In this document: positions 8,345 through 17,739 of the stretch, one piece after another
Layout: each line of letters opens with the position of its first letter
Numbering within the stretch: position 1 is the stretch's first letter
Assembly: GCA_964642175.1 (NCBI GenBank)
Contig: CAZXOK010000001.1
Span: 434,001-498,000, forward strand
Direction of reading: 5' to 3'
Origin: JANQGG01 sp964642175
GTDB taxonomy: Bacteria > Bacteroidota > Chlorobiia > Chlorobiales > Chloroherpetonaceae
DNA length: 64,000 bases
Program-made: the position numbers and the translations under genes
The notes under the pieces: model-generated
What the model was told of the DNA's origin: nothing
The model's database searches: none
The model's input: the letters and a program-made list of their open reading frames with translations, nothing else

Positions 8345-9951
8345 ATGAACAAGGTTATTGTAAAAACAGACTGGCCTTATTGGCTGAAATCAGCAATGTT
8401 TTAATTAAAGAAGAGGATTTTAACAAAGTACTGCGCCTGGTGCTTTCCATTATGTCGGAGCATATGGAAATGATGCGTGGTATGATCACCTTGTACGACC
8501 GCGAAAGTGGCAACATTATGATCAATGAATCCTTTGGGTTGTCTGTAAATGAAAAAGCAAAAGGGAATTATAAAATCGGTGAAGGCATAATCGGACAGGT
8601 GGTTGAAACCGGTCGCCCGATGGTTGTTCCCAATATAGCCAAAGAACCGAATTTTTTAGATCGAACAGGTGCCAGAGCCGATCTGGATACAAGCACGTTG
8701 TGTTATTTGTGTGTCCCAATTAAGTGGTGCCGTGAAGTATTAGGAACCATAAGTGCCGACCGTTTCATTAAAGTACCTAAATCCGAAACCGGTAAGCTAT
8801 CTAAAATGGATGCTAAGGACATAAACGCTTTAATGGAATCAGATTTGAGCTTGTTGTCCATTATAGCAGCCATGATCTCACAAGCCATTCAGTTAAAGCA
8901 GCAAACCTTTAAAGAACAACGCCATGTGGCTGAGTTAAGCCAAAACATGGAAGAGTTTGCTAGTCATGGTTCAGAAGCGGTTGATTTTGATAAACCGGTC
9001 AATATTATTGGTAACTCAAAATCAATGCGTTCGGTATTCCAGATGATCAATAAAATATCCCCGACCAATGCCACGGTTTTGATTTTAGGTGAGAGCGGTG
9101 TGGGTAAAGAACTTGTAGCCAGCGATATTCATTACAAAAGCCAGCGAAAAAATAAGCCATTTATAAAATTTAATTGTGCTGCGCTTCCGGAAAGTATTAT
9201 TGAAAGTGAATTGTTTGGCCATGAAAAAGGAGCCTTTACAGGAGCAGTTTCAGCCAGGAAAGGGCGTTTTGAACAAGCCGACTCCGGTACGATTTTCCTC
9301 GATGAGATAGGTGAATTAAGCCTCGGTATTCAGGCCAAGTTATTAAGGATACTCCAGGAAAAAGAGTTTGAGCGTGTAGGTGGCAATAAAACCCTGAAAG
9401 TGGATGTCCGCATTATTTCGGCTACCAACCGCGACCTGGAAGAGGAAATACAAGAAGGACGGTTCAGGGAAGATTTGTATTACAGGTTAAATATTTTTCC
9501 GATTACTGTCCCACCGCTTCGCGAGCGTAAAGCAGACATTTTATTACTGGCCGATTACTTTGTAGAGAAATACAACGAGGTAAATGGAAAAGGCATCCGG
9601 CGAATTTCTACCTCGGCTATTGATATGCTTATGCGATATCACTGGCCCGGTAATGTGCGGGAACTTGAAAACTCCATAGAACGGGCTGTTATCCTGAGCG
9701 ATGATGGCGTGATCCACGGGTACCATTTGCCGCCCTCGCTTCAAACAGCAGAATCCAGCGGCACACCTTACTCCGGGCCGTTGGATCAAAGACTGGATTC
9801 CCTGGAATATGAAATGATTGTCGAAGCGCTAAAAAATGCTAAGGGGAATATGTCTAAAGCAGCCCAGGAGCTTGGTCTTACAGACCGGGTGATGGGACTT
9901 CGGGTAAAGAAATTTGGAATAGATTATAAAATCTACCGAACTCAGCGATAA
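8341..9951 (+). CDS. nifA: NifA-like sigma-54-dependent transcriptional activator
   Basis: 536 residues in the NifA order. A GAF domain (about 8-185) contains the YKIGEGIIGQVVETG and VPNIAKEPNFLDRTGA stretches characteristic of NifA. The AAA+ domain (about 218-450) has Walker A GESGVGKE (250-257), the sigma-54-contacting GAFTGA (297-302) and Walker B FLDEIGEL (319-326). The C-terminal Fis-type helix-turn-helix contains NMSKAAQELGLTDRVMG and the RVKKFGID ending seen in NifA proteins. There is no cysteine pair in the linker between AAA+ and HTH, so the intrinsic oxygen sensing of rhizobial NifA is not expected. It starts inside the nifV stop. No nifHDK, nifL or nifB is in the window. Confidence 0.88.
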   Translation: MNEQGYCKNRLALLAEISNVLIKEEDFNKVLRLVLSIMSEHMEMMRGMITLYDRESGNIMINESFGLSVNEKAKGNYKIGEGIIGQVVETGRPMVVPNIAKEPNFLDRTGARADLDTSTLCYLCVPIKWCREVLGTISADRFIKVPKSETGKLSKMDAKDINALMESDLSLLSIIAAMISQAIQLKQQTFKEQRHVAELSQNMEEFASHGSEAVDFDKPVNIIGNSKSMRSVFQMINKISPTNATVLILGESGVGKELVASDIHYKSQRKNKPFIKFNCAALPESIIESELFGHEKGAFTGAVSARKGRFEQADSGTIFLDEIGELSLGIQAKLLRILQEKEFERVGGNKTLKVDVRIISATNRDLEEEIQEGRFREDLYYRLNIFPITVPPLRERKADILLLADYFVEKYNEVNGKGIRRISTSAIDMLMRYHWPGNVRELENSIERAVILSDDGVIHGYHLPPSLQTAESSGTPYSGPLDQRLDSLEYEMIVEALKNAKGNMSKAAQELGLTDRVMGLRVKKFGIDYKIYRTQR

Positions 9952-9969
9952 GTTGCCGGGTGATCGAAT

Positions 9970-10006
9970 AAAAAACCCCCGCTACCAATAAACAGTAACA
10001 GGGGCT
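9970..10006 (-). terminator. Rho-independent terminator after tpx
   Basis: On the minus strand a CCCC...GGGG stem with inner TAC/GTA pairing is followed by TTTTTT. It lies 24 bases downstream of the tpx stop, and may also stop nifA transcripts less efficiently since the plus-strand side has no T run. Confidence 0.6.
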
Positions 10007-10029
10007 ACTTAAGGCTCTGTTATATGAAT

Positions 10030-10527
10030 TTATAAAGCAGCTAAAGCGGCCTCATAATTTGGTTCAGTTGTGATTTCAGGAACCTGTTCGCTATAAACCA
10101 CATTTCCGTTTTCATCCACAATAATCACTGCTCTGGAGTGAAGTTGAGCCAGAGGGCCATCTGCGATGGTTAATTGGTAATCTTTTCCAAAACTTCCGGT
10201 TTCGTAATCGGAGAGGGTAACAACATTTTCAATACCTTCAGCGCCGCAGAAACGAGCCTGAGCAAAAGGCAGATCTCTGGAGATACATAAAACTTTGGTG
10301 TTCTGCAGGTTAGCGGCTTCCTGGTTAAACCGGCGAACTGAAGCTGCACATACGCCTGTATCCAGACTTGGGAACACATTCAGTACAAGCTTGGAGCCGG
10401 CAAAATCGCTTAAGCTGACACGTGAGAGGTCTGATTTAACCATTGTGAAATCCGGGGCTTTTGAACCATTTGCTGGTAAGTTACCAACTGTGTTGATCGG
10501 GTTTCCTTTTAATGTAATATTTGCCAT
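10030..10527 (-). CDS. tpx: Thiol peroxidase Tpx
   Basis: Periplasmic or cytoplasmic atypical 2-Cys peroxiredoxin that reduces alkyl hydroperoxides and H2O2 at the expense of thioredoxin. Family features are visible: APDFTMVKSDLS, the peroxidatic cysteine in FPSLDTGVCAASVRRFN (Cys59 region), and the resolving cysteine in ARFCGAEGI. Length 165 residues is typical. Single-gene unit with its own terminator at 9970-10006; it has no signal peptide. The strongly predicted structure leaves little room for another assignment. Confidence 0.96.
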   Translation of the reverse strand: MANITLKGNPINTVGNLPANGSKAPDFTMVKSDLSRVSLSDFAGSKLVLNVFPSLDTGVCAASVRRFNQEAANLQNTKVLCISRDLPFAQARFCGAEGIENVVTLSDYETGSFGKDYQLTIADGPLAQLHSRAVIIVDENGNVVYSEQVPEITTEPNYEAALAAL

Positions 10528-10608
10528 AGGTTTTTGTAATAAAGTTTAAAAAGTATAAAGTATGTATTGAGGTACTGTGTGAAAACGTAGTAATAATTAT
10601 TATTAATA

Positions 10609-11904
10609 TCAACCCAAATCATCAGCTATTTCAGCTTTTTTTAACTTAAAATTCGGGGTTATGATAATTCGTATGCCACGATCAAATTTGATATAGCTCC
10701 AGATCCAGTTAAAGAGGACAATAATTCGGCTTCTGAAATCAACCAAAAGCATTAAATGCACAAGACTCCAAATGAGCCAGGCCAGCATGCCGCCAAATTT
10801 TAAGTAAGGCAGATCAACCACGGCCAGGTTGCGGCCAATAGTGGCCATGGTACCACTGTTGCGGTATTTAAATGGTATCAATTCTTTCTTTTGAAGCAGG
10901 CGGTTAAGGTTATTGCCCAGGCAACGGCCCTGTTGAACAGCCACAGACCCCAGCATGGGAAGGCCAAACGGATATTCATCGGATTGAACAGAACACACGT
11001 CGCCAATAGCGAAAATATCCTCATAGCCCAAAACCCTGTTGAATTCATCCACCGGCAAACGATTGCCTTTTAATGGACGGGTTTTTAATCCTTTAACCGG
11101 TAAGGCAGAAACGCCCGCAGCCCAGATTAAGGCATAGGTTGGAAAATCTTTCTTTGTGGTTTCAACAGTCTGACCATCGTAGTCTTTTACCATGGCATTT
11201 ACCCAAACATTCACACCCAGTTGGCGGAGAAATTTTTCTGATTTTGCTGTGGCTTTTTCACTCATAGCACCCAGTATTTTATCGGAAGCTTCCAATAAGT
11301 GAATTTGCATTCGGCGAATGTCCAGATCCGGAAAGTCGTTTGGCAGAATATGCGTTTTCAGCTCAGCCAATGCTCCGGCCAGTTCAACACCAGTCGGACC
11401 GCCGCCTACTACTACAAAACTCATCAGTCGTTCCTGCTCTTTAAGGTCGGAGGTATTGAGTGCTTTTTCAAAGTTGCTGAGGATAAGGCTGCGCAGATTA
11501 ACTGATTCCAACAAGCTTTTCATTGGAATACTGTGCTTTTTGATGTTCTCTATACCAAAAAAGTTGGTTTGAGCACCGGTAGCAATAATTAAATAATCGT
11601 ATTCCAAATCACCGACTGTTGTGTAGATGGTTTTCTTTTCAGGATCGACTTCCATAAAACAGGCCATCCGGAAATGGAAGTTTTTCTTATTCTTGAATAT
11701 TTTTCTCAGCGGATAAGCAATGGAGTCGGGTTCCAAACCTGCGGTGGCAACCTGATATAACAGGGGTTGAAATGTATGGTAATTGTTCGAATCGAACAGG
11801 ACCACCTGACACAGGTTTGTATTCAGGCATTTAGCAAGTTTCAATCCGCCAAATCCGCCACCAATAACAACAACACGTGGCAGATCAATATCTGGTATAT
11901 TCAT
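10609..11904 (-). CDS. ndh: Type II NADH dehydrogenase (NDH-2)
   Basis: Non-proton-pumping NADH:quinone oxidoreductase at the inner face of the cytoplasmic membrane. Two dinucleotide folds are visible: VVVIGGGFGGLKLAKCL at residues 10-26 (FAD) and VVVGGGPTGVELAGALAEL near 165 (NADH). The FAD-contacting AIGDVCSV lies near 300, followed by the quinone-side AVQQGRCLG motif. A hydrophobic C-terminal stretch (MLAWLIWSLVHLMLLVDF) is the membrane anchor typical for this family. Length 431 residues is normal. It stands alone. It complements the soluble hydrogenase further along, since NADH made from H2 could be reoxidised here. Confidence 0.93.
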   Translation of the reverse strand: MNIPDIDLPRVVVIGGGFGGLKLAKCLNTNLCQVVLFDSNNYHTFQPLLYQVATAGLEPDSIAYPLRKIFKNKKNFHFRMACFMEVDPEKKTIYTTVGDLEYDYLIIATGAQTNFFGIENIKKHSIPMKSLLESVNLRSLILSNFEKALNTSDLKEQERLMSFVVVGGGPTGVELAGALAELKTHILPNDFPDLDIRRMQIHLLEASDKILGAMSEKATAKSEKFLRQLGVNVWVNAMVKDYDGQTVETTKKDFPTYALIWAAGVSALPVKGLKTRPLKGNRLPVDEFNRVLGYEDIFAIGDVCSVQSDEYPFGLPMLGSVAVQQGRCLGNNLNRLLQKKELIPFKYRNSGTMATIGRNLAVVDLPYLKFGGMLAWLIWSLVHLMLLVDFRSRIIVLFNWIWSYIKFDRGIRIIITPNFKLKKAEIADDLG

Positions 11905-12062
11905 TTAGTCTCTTTTACTAACGGTTAAAATAATTTTCTCTAGCTGTTGTGATAAGTTTTGTAAAGTTAACAATTATAAGGGAAATAACAGGAAGGTAAA
12001 GAAAAAACATTCAGACAAAGGGCTAGACTGGCAGTGGCTATACCTGGATGGTAAAAAGCCGA

Positions 12063-12896
12063 TTAATGCTCTACCAGTTCTACTTCCGGTAAATTTAGCC
12101 CCAGGAATCGTTCAAACATGGTTTTGAATTTTTGAGGCAGATCGCTCACCAGGACTTTAGGTGGTTGAGTGTTCGGTTCAGAATTTAATAAATGGCTTTT
12201 TTCCAGAACCGATTTTACTTCCAGAGATACCGCCTCGGCTGAATCAATAATCGTGATGCTGCTGCCGGTTACTTCAGAAAGCATGGGTTTCAGGATGGGG
12301 TAGTGGGTGCAGCCCAGGACCAGGGTATCTATGTTTTGGCTTAAAAGCTCCTGAAGATAATCATTGGCGATGAGTTTTGAGGCCGGATGATTTATAAAGC
12401 CTTCTTCAGCCAGCGGCACAAATAAGGGGCAGGCTTTGGCATAGATTTCAAATGAAGGATCGTGCTTGCCGATTTCTACACTGTAAGCGTTAGAGGCAAT
12501 GGTGGCATTGGTACCAATTACCCCGATATGGCCGTTTTTGGTGGTTTGGGCTGCCAGGGATGAACCGGCCTTCAGCACACCGATAACCGGTTTGCCTTCA
12601 CTTTCTTGTTCAACCACATCGAGTGCCAGGGCCGAAACCGTGTTGCATGCTACAATAATCATTTTAGGCAGGTATTTAAGCAGCAGGCGTGTATCTTCGG
12701 CAGCATATCGCCTGACTGTAACCTGAGACTTGGCGCCGTAAGGTACCCGGGCGGTATCACCAAAGTAGATCAATCGTTCGTTAGGCAATGTCTCGCGTAG
12801 CTTGCGCAGAACGGTTAGCCCGCCAATACCGGAGTCGAAAATTGCGATGGGTTGTTCAGGTTTAAGCTTTAAGGCAGCCTGCTGTTCGTCTACCAT
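12063..12896 (-). CDS. murI: Glutamate racemase MurI
   Basis: Converts L- to D-glutamate for peptidoglycan. The two catalytic cysteines lie in VACNTVSALALD (near 86) and LVLGCTHYPILKP (near 196), and the N-terminal FDSGIGGLTVLRKL and GDTARVPYGAKS motifs are intact. The 277-residue length is usual. It is eight bases downstream of the TPR protein gene on the same strand, so the two are probably co-transcribed, which hints at an envelope role for that protein. Confidence 0.96.
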   Translation of the reverse strand: MVDEQQAALKLKPEQPIAIFDSGIGGLTVLRKLRETLPNERLIYFGDTARVPYGAKSQVTVRRYAAEDTRLLLKYLPKMIIVACNTVSALALDVVEQESEGKPVIGVLKAGSSLAAQTTKNGHIGVIGTNATIASNAYSVEIGKHDPSFEIYAKACPLFVPLAEEGFINHPASKLIANDYLQELLSQNIDTLVLGCTHYPILKPMLSEVTGSSITIIDSAEAVSLEVKSVLEKSHLLNSEPNTQPPKVLVSDLPQKFKTMFERFLGLNLPEVELVEH

Positions 12897-12904
12897 GGGT
12901 CAGT

Positions 12905-14248
12905 TTAAGGTGTAATAAGGTTTTTGAAATAAGCTTCAAACTCGCTCTCGGTGGAAGATCTGTTGCGTTTAAAATAAAGATCACGCAGGCCATCGCGTGT
13001 CCACTTCAGGCCTTTCTGGTATGCTTTTACATACAACTTCTCAGATTCGGCATAGTTTTTAACCATCTCCTGGCAGCGGGCTTCCAGCGCCCACAATTCA
13101 GCATCAATCTCGAGGTTTTGGCTTTTACTGTAACCAGTCTTTAAAAATACCAGGGCATCTTCATAGCGCTCACCTGCCATCAGGCTTATGACCAGCGTCT
13201 TGGTTAAATGAGGCCAAAGCGAGGGGTAGTTCTGTCCGTGAAAACGGTCTAAGAAATACATGCTTTGACTATCCCCGGAAGATAACAAGGCTCTGGCTTT
13301 TACGCCATAAGAAATGGCCCGGGTAAAGGCAAGTTTTTGTTGAAACGTCTGGGCGGCATGGAAAAAAATTAAGGGCACATTGCCATGCCTGGTTAGTTGG
13401 GAAGTATAAAATCGCTCTATTGAAGCAAGAGAGGAGTCTGAACCGGCGAGCAAATACCCGTAATTAAACCCGCCTTGGATGTCGGGATGTGCAACAAGGA
13501 AGTTAGCCAGCTGTTTTTCAAACTGATCCATCTGTTGCTGATCCCGACTGTCAGCAAACTTTTCCATAATATCAAAGAGCTCTAATCGCAAAGGTGAGTC
13601 GGGGTAAAGACCTGAAAACTCATCGATCAACTCAAACGCCTTTTTAGTGTTTCCAAGCCGAGCATATCCCCAGATTGCGGTTACAAAGTACCGGGGCGAT
13701 TTTTCATGCCGTGACAGTTCAGGCAATGCTTTTTTAAGCTTGTAGCGCATGGCTGTGTTGGAATGGCGTTGATTCTGAACCAGCCACAATTGGCGAAGTG
13801 CTTCAAGATGGGTTGGGTGTTCGGAGAGCTCCGACATCAGCATGGCATAGGATTTCCCTGTGATCACACGGCCCAGCAATCGGGCATGTTTCACATAGTT
13901 TTGTTCCCGGTCAATAATACGCAGGGTATTGGGCTCGATAAGCACGGTATCGCGTGTCAGGTAAAGACAAGTGGCCATTGCCAGGTTTTCGGGCACAACA
14001 AAGCTGCTGCTGAGAAGGCTGTCTTTAAGGCTCATAGGAATAACCACGGCTTTGTTGGGATAGGTATCATTTTGCTGAAAACCCAGTTCCAGCTTTACCC
14101 ATACTTTTTCATCAGGGTTGAAAAATGAAGGAGACACGTTCAGGCTGATCGTATCGCCAACTTCTGCTCTTGAGGGTAAAAAGGCCAAAGCGGTATTGGC
14201 ATAAAGACTTAAAAGCAAATAAAAGCCTATGATGCTTAGTTTTTTCAT
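12905..14248 (-). CDS. Exported TPR-like protein of unknown function
   Basis: 447 residues with a signal peptide (MKK start, Leu-rich core, ALA-FLP). The first ~110 residues look beta-rich (DTISLNVSPSFFNPDEKVWVKLEL), then the rest is helical with degenerate tetratricopeptide units, for example ALEALRQLW-like and YAESEKLYVKAYQKGL near the C-terminus. I do not recognise a named family. It precedes murI with an eight-base gap and is likely a periplasmic or outer-membrane-associated scaffold. Start supported by the signal sequence. Confidence 0.75.
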   Translation of the reverse strand: MKKLSIIGFYLLLSLYANTALAFLPSRAEVGDTISLNVSPSFFNPDEKVWVKLELGFQQNDTYPNKAVVIPMSLKDSLLSSSFVVPENLAMATCLYLTRDTVLIEPNTLRIIDREQNYVKHARLLGRVITGKSYAMLMSELSEHPTHLEALRQLWLVQNQRHSNTAMRYKLKKALPELSRHEKSPRYFVTAIWGYARLGNTKKAFELIDEFSGLYPDSPLRLELFDIMEKFADSRDQQQMDQFEKQLANFLVAHPDIQGGFNYGYLLAGSDSSLASIERFYTSQLTRHGNVPLIFFHAAQTFQQKLAFTRAISYGVKARALLSSGDSQSMYFLDRFHGQNYPSLWPHLTKTLVISLMAGERYEDALVFLKTGYSKSQNLEIDAELWALEARCQEMVKNYAESEKLYVKAYQKGLKWTRDGLRDLYFKRNRSSTESEFEAYFKNLITP

Positions 14249-14329
14249 ATCGGGTAATGGTGTCGGTGAATGTAATGCTCAATACGATACAGTTTATTTT
14301 TGATTAAATCAATGAAGTACCAGTGGGAT

Positions 14330-14809
14330 TTAACCGGTAATACGGTAGGTATAAATCAATTTATGATCGTTTGGTGCGTAGAAATCCCTGATTTGAGCTT
14401 CCAAGTGGCAACCCAGATGTTCATAAAATCGTTGGGTTGGTTTGTAATCGGGCTTGGAGGAGGTTTCTATAACAACCAGTGATCCCTGCTGGGTTGCAAT
14501 TTCAGCGATAGCATACTCAAAAAGCCGGGTCCCTACGCCCTGTTTATGATAGTGTGGATGCACGGCGATCCAGTATATATCAAATGTTGTGAAACAGAGA
14601 GGTGTTTTGCCAAAACAGATGTATCCCAAAACGGTGGCCTGTTCATCTATAGCCGCAAAGATTTGGTAGTCGTCGGTTTGGGTTAGGTATGCATCAATAA
14701 CTTCAATGGCAACTTCAAGTTCATCTTCGCGAAACACAGCTGTTTTTTTCAGGAGAGATATCACAGCCTGCCGGTGTAGGGGATTGAACTCAACAATTGA
14801 AACAGACAT
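14330..14809 (-). CDS. GNAT-family N-acetyltransferase
   Basis: 159 residues with the acetyl-CoA binding region of the GNAT fold: YWIAVHPHYHKQGVGTRLFEYAIAE near residue 80, where HKQGVGTRL is the Q/RxxGxG/A pyrophosphate loop, and the later RFYEHLGCHLE motif. The substrate cannot be inferred. It is isolated, with thiD on the other strand 256 bases away. The N-terminal part (VEFNPLHRQAVISLLKKTA) forms the usual variable substrate-side helices. Confidence 0.88.
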   Translation of the reverse strand: MSVSIVEFNPLHRQAVISLLKKTAVFREDELEVAIEVIDAYLTQTDDYQIFAAIDEQATVLGYICFGKTPLCFTTFDIYWIAVHPHYHKQGVGTRLFEYAIAEIATQQGSLVVIETSSKPDYKPTQRFYEHLGCHLEAQIRDFYAPNDHKLIYTYRITG

Positions 14810-15065
14810 GATTGTTAAGATTTAAGAGGTATTTGCCGAGGTTCATTATAAAATTGTTCTGCAAGATAAGCATAAAATCACCTTCTACAGAAGCCTGAAC
14901 ATCAACAATTTCATTCCACTTATAGGTTTAAAATTGATTATAATTTCTGTATGATTTAAGACTTTATAATCTAAAAGACCACATCCATTTGATACAAGTT
15001 CTTAAAGGCTTTTATGGATTGGTGTTACCGGTTTGTGTTTGACTTGACCAAAATATTAACTCACA

Positions 15066-15872
15066 ATGAGCGTACCTATCAGAAAAGTTCTCACCATTGC
15101 CGGATCGGATAGCGGTGGAGGCGCCGGCATTCAGGCCGATTTAAAGACATGTTCGGCCCTGGGGTGTTATGGCATGTCGGCCATAACCGCACTCACGGCC
15201 CAAAATACCCAGGCTGTCAGGGAAGTTTTCCCGGTACCGGCAGAATTTGTTAAGGCACAGATAGAGGCTGTGCTTGATGATCTGGGTGCCGATGCCGTAA
15301 AAATCGGTATGCTTAATACGGCTGATATTATTGAAGCCGTTGCGGATGCTCTAAAAAAATATGCTCCGCCACATATTGTTCTGGACCCGGTGATGGTGGC
15401 TAAAAGCGGCGATCCATTGTTGAAAAGCTCAGCTGTTAAAGCGTTAAAGTCCTCTCTTATGCCCCTTGCCTCATTGATCACGCCAAATATACCCGAAGCC
15501 GAAGTTTTATTGGCTCAAAAAATCAATTCTTCTGATCAGATGGAGCAAGCCGCCAAAGATCTCAGCAAGATGGGCGCCAGTGCAGTTCTCATCAAAGGCG
15601 GGCATGGAACTGATGAGCTCAGCGCCGATTGCCTGCTTTGTTCAGATGGAACTGTGCACTGGTTTAAATCGCCACGAATAGATTCAAAAAATACCCATGG
15701 CACCGGTTGCACCCTTTCCTCGGCCATTGCTTCATACCTGGCTAAAGGTGAAGATATGATTTCGGCGGTATCCCATGCAAAAACCTATATCAGTGAGGCT
15801 ATCCTGGCGGCCAGGGAAATGGCACTGGGAAAGGGCCATGGACCGGTTCATCATTTCTATAATGTCTGGTAA
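15066..15872 (+). CDS. thiD: Hydroxymethylpyrimidine/phosphomethylpyrimidine kinase ThiD
   Basis: Phosphorylates HMP and HMP-P, supplying the pyrimidine half of thiamine to ThiE. Ribokinase-fold motifs: LTIAGSDSGGGAGIQADLKT at residues 9-28, DAVKIGML, LDPVMVAKSG, TPNIPEAE, LIKGGHG, and the C-terminal anion-hole motif NTHGTGCTLSSAIAS with the catalytic Asp/Cys region. The 268-residue length is typical of the kinase without a fused thiE. It is separated by 13 kb from thiM-thiE. No TPP riboswitch was found in the 256-base leader. Confidence 0.95.
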   Translation: MSVPIRKVLTIAGSDSGGGAGIQADLKTCSALGCYGMSAITALTAQNTQAVREVFPVPAEFVKAQIEAVLDDLGADAVKIGMLNTADIIEAVADALKKYAPPHIVLDPVMVAKSGDPLLKSSAVKALKSSLMPLASLITPNIPEAEVLLAQKINSSDQMEQAAKDLSKMGASAVLIKGGHGTDELSADCLLCSDGTVHWFKSPRIDSKNTHGTGCTLSSAIASYLAKGEDMISAVSHAKTYISEAILAAREMALGKGHGPVHHFYNVW

Positions 15873-16015
15873 GACCACTACTGGCTGTTACGCTAAGTTT
15901 AGTTATTTAGAGGATCTTCGGCACAATGCTTTTGTGTAAGCTGAAAAGAGTGTTATATTTAACACTGCCTTAACAATAGTAGTAAGAGCATTTTTAAAAC
16001 CAAACACTTACCGTT

Positions 16016-17320
16016 TTGATAGCACGATACTCACCTTCCGATATCACGGACATCTGGTCCGATAAAGCCCGACTGGATAGATGGTTAAAAGTTGAACTTG
16101 CCGCTGTTGAAGCGCGAGTAAAAATGGGAGAAGTCCCTAAAAAGGACTATGATGTGATCCGGCGGAAAGCCAAGTTTAACGTGGCCCGTGTTTTAGAAAT
16201 TGAAGAAACCACCAAGCACGATGTTATCGCTTTTCTGACCAATGTGGCAGAAAATGTAGGCAAAGAATCGCGCCATATCCATCAGGGCATGACCTCCTCC
16301 GATGTTTTGGATACCGCCCTCTCCATGCAGATGCGAGATGCCGGAAAAATCATCGAGAAAGACCTTGAAAAATGCATTAAGGTTCTGGCCCGCCGTGCCA
16401 ATGAATTCAAATATACCCTGCAAATTGGCCGTACGCATGGCGTGCATGCCGAGCCCATTACTTTTGGCTTAAAACTTGCTTTGTGGTACGAAGAAATGCA
16501 ACGCAATCTTAAGCGTTTAAAACGCGCCATAAAAGTGATCTCTGTGGGTAAGCTTTCCGGGGCAGCCGGTACGTTCCAGCATCTCTCACCCGAAGTTGAG
16601 GAAGCAGTATGTAAGAAACTTGGATTAAAACCCGCACCGGTTTCAACCCAGGTCCTGCAGCGCGATCGCCATGCCGAATATCTCTCTGCACTTGCCATTC
16701 TGGCTACTTCCATAGAGAAATTCTCGGTAGAATGTCGCCATATGCAGCGTACCGAAGTCCTTGAAACTGAAGAGTATTTTTCGGCCGGCCAGAAAGGCAG
16801 CTCGGCCATGCCTCATAAACGAAATCCTATTACTTTTGAACGCCTGAGCGGTATGGCTAGAGTGATCAGGGGAAATGCCATGGCAGCCATGGAAAATATG
16901 CCGCTCTGGCACGAGCGCGATATATCGCACTCCTCGGTTGAGCGGATCATTATGCCCGACTCCACCATTGCCACCTGTTACATGTTGCGCCAATTCACCA
17001 CTGCCATTGATAAGCTCCTGGTGTATCCGGAGAAAATGAAGGAAAACTTTAATGCCAGTTATGGGCTTACTTCATCCCAAACCATTCTTCTGAAGCTTAC
17101 CAGCAATGGGCTTACTCGCGAAGTGGCCTACCAGTTGGTTCAACGCAACGCCATGAAATGCTGGAAAGAAAAAATACCTTTGGTGGATTTAGTTTTACAG
17201 GATAACGACATCATGAAGATTCTGGGTAAGGAAGAAGTGGAAAAAGCCTTTACAGCTGAGGAGATCCTGAAAGGTATCCGCAAAAATGTCGACTATATTT
17301 TCAAGCGGATCAAAATCTAA
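16016..17320 (+). CDS. purB: Adenylosuccinate lyase PurB
   Basis: Cleaves adenylosuccinate and SAICAR in purine synthesis. Motifs of the fumarase/aspartase superfamily: TSSDVLDTALSMQ near 88, the catalytic-His motif GRTHGVHAEP near 140, and the signature GSSAMPHKRNPI near 263 on the mobile catalytic loop. The frame begins with a TTG at 16016 giving MIARYSPSDI, which aligns with the usual MI-RYS start of this family, so TTG initiation is likely although no clear Shine-Dalgarno precedes it. Length 434 is typical of the B. subtilis-type enzyme. Convergent with the response regulator gene. Confidence 0.95.
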   Translation: MIARYSPSDITDIWSDKARLDRWLKVELAAVEARVKMGEVPKKDYDVIRRKAKFNVARVLEIEETTKHDVIAFLTNVAENVGKESRHIHQGMTSSDVLDTALSMQMRDAGKIIEKDLEKCIKVLARRANEFKYTLQIGRTHGVHAEPITFGLKLALWYEEMQRNLKRLKRAIKVISVGKLSGAAGTFQHLSPEVEEAVCKKLGLKPAPVSTQVLQRDRHAEYLSALAILATSIEKFSVECRHMQRTEVLETEEYFSAGQKGSSAMPHKRNPITFERLSGMARVIRGNAMAAMENMPLWHERDISHSSVERIIMPDSTIATCYMLRQFTTAIDKLLVYPEKMKENFNASYGLTSSQTILLKLTSNGLTREVAYQLVQRNAMKCWKEKIPLVDLVLQDNDIMKILGKEEVEKAFTAEEILKGIRKNVDYIFKRIKI

Positions 17321-17328
17321 ACAGTAAT

Positions 17329-17706
17329 TCAGGCATTGGTAAGGCTTGTTTGAACCATTTGCAAGACCTCTTTCACTTGATAGGGTTTAAAAATAATCCC
17401 TTGTACCCCCATATTCTTAATGCTTTCCTTTTCGTGCTCTTCAAGGTATCCGGTAGTCAGAAGACATCGGATATGAGGGTATTTCTCGGTGATGTTTTGA
17501 AATAATTCTGTGCCATTCATCTTTGGCATGTTAATATCCGAAATAATCAAATCCACCTGGTTATGGTGGGTGGTTAAAAGAGACAGGGCTGATTGGCCAT
17601 TTTCAGCCTCAAACACCTCGTAATTGAACATCCCTAACATTTTTTTCAGGATCTGACGCAGGCGGTCTTCATCTTCTACCAGTAATATTGTATGAGTTTG
17701 TTCCAT
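17329..17706 (-). CDS. Single-domain response regulator (CheY-like)
   Basis: 125 residues, receiver domain only. Acidic pocket EDED near residue 11-14, phospho-acceptor Asp in LIISDINMPKMNG (near 56), the conserved Thr in LLTTGY and Lys in IIFKPYQVKEV. There is no output domain. No histidine kinase is adjacent, so the partner is unknown; the K-P-Y variant resembles receivers from hybrid kinase cascades. It shares orientation with the secreted protein gene upstream (33 bases) and could be co-transcribed with it. Confidence 0.9.
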   Translation of the reverse strand: MEQTHTILLVEDEDRLRQILKKMLGMFNYEVFEAENGQSALSLLTTHHNQVDLIISDINMPKMNGTELFQNITEKYPHIRCLLTTGYLEEHEKESIKNMGVQGIIFKPYQVKEVLQMVQTSLTNA

Positions 17707-17739
17707 AAGTTTGGTGTTCAGAGCCGGACCTTGGCTTTA

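Noticed and set aside
14810..15065. TPP riboswitch upstream of thiD
   Set aside because: No CUGAGA or GGAUAAUGC-like blocks; the leader is AT-rich with no matching fold.
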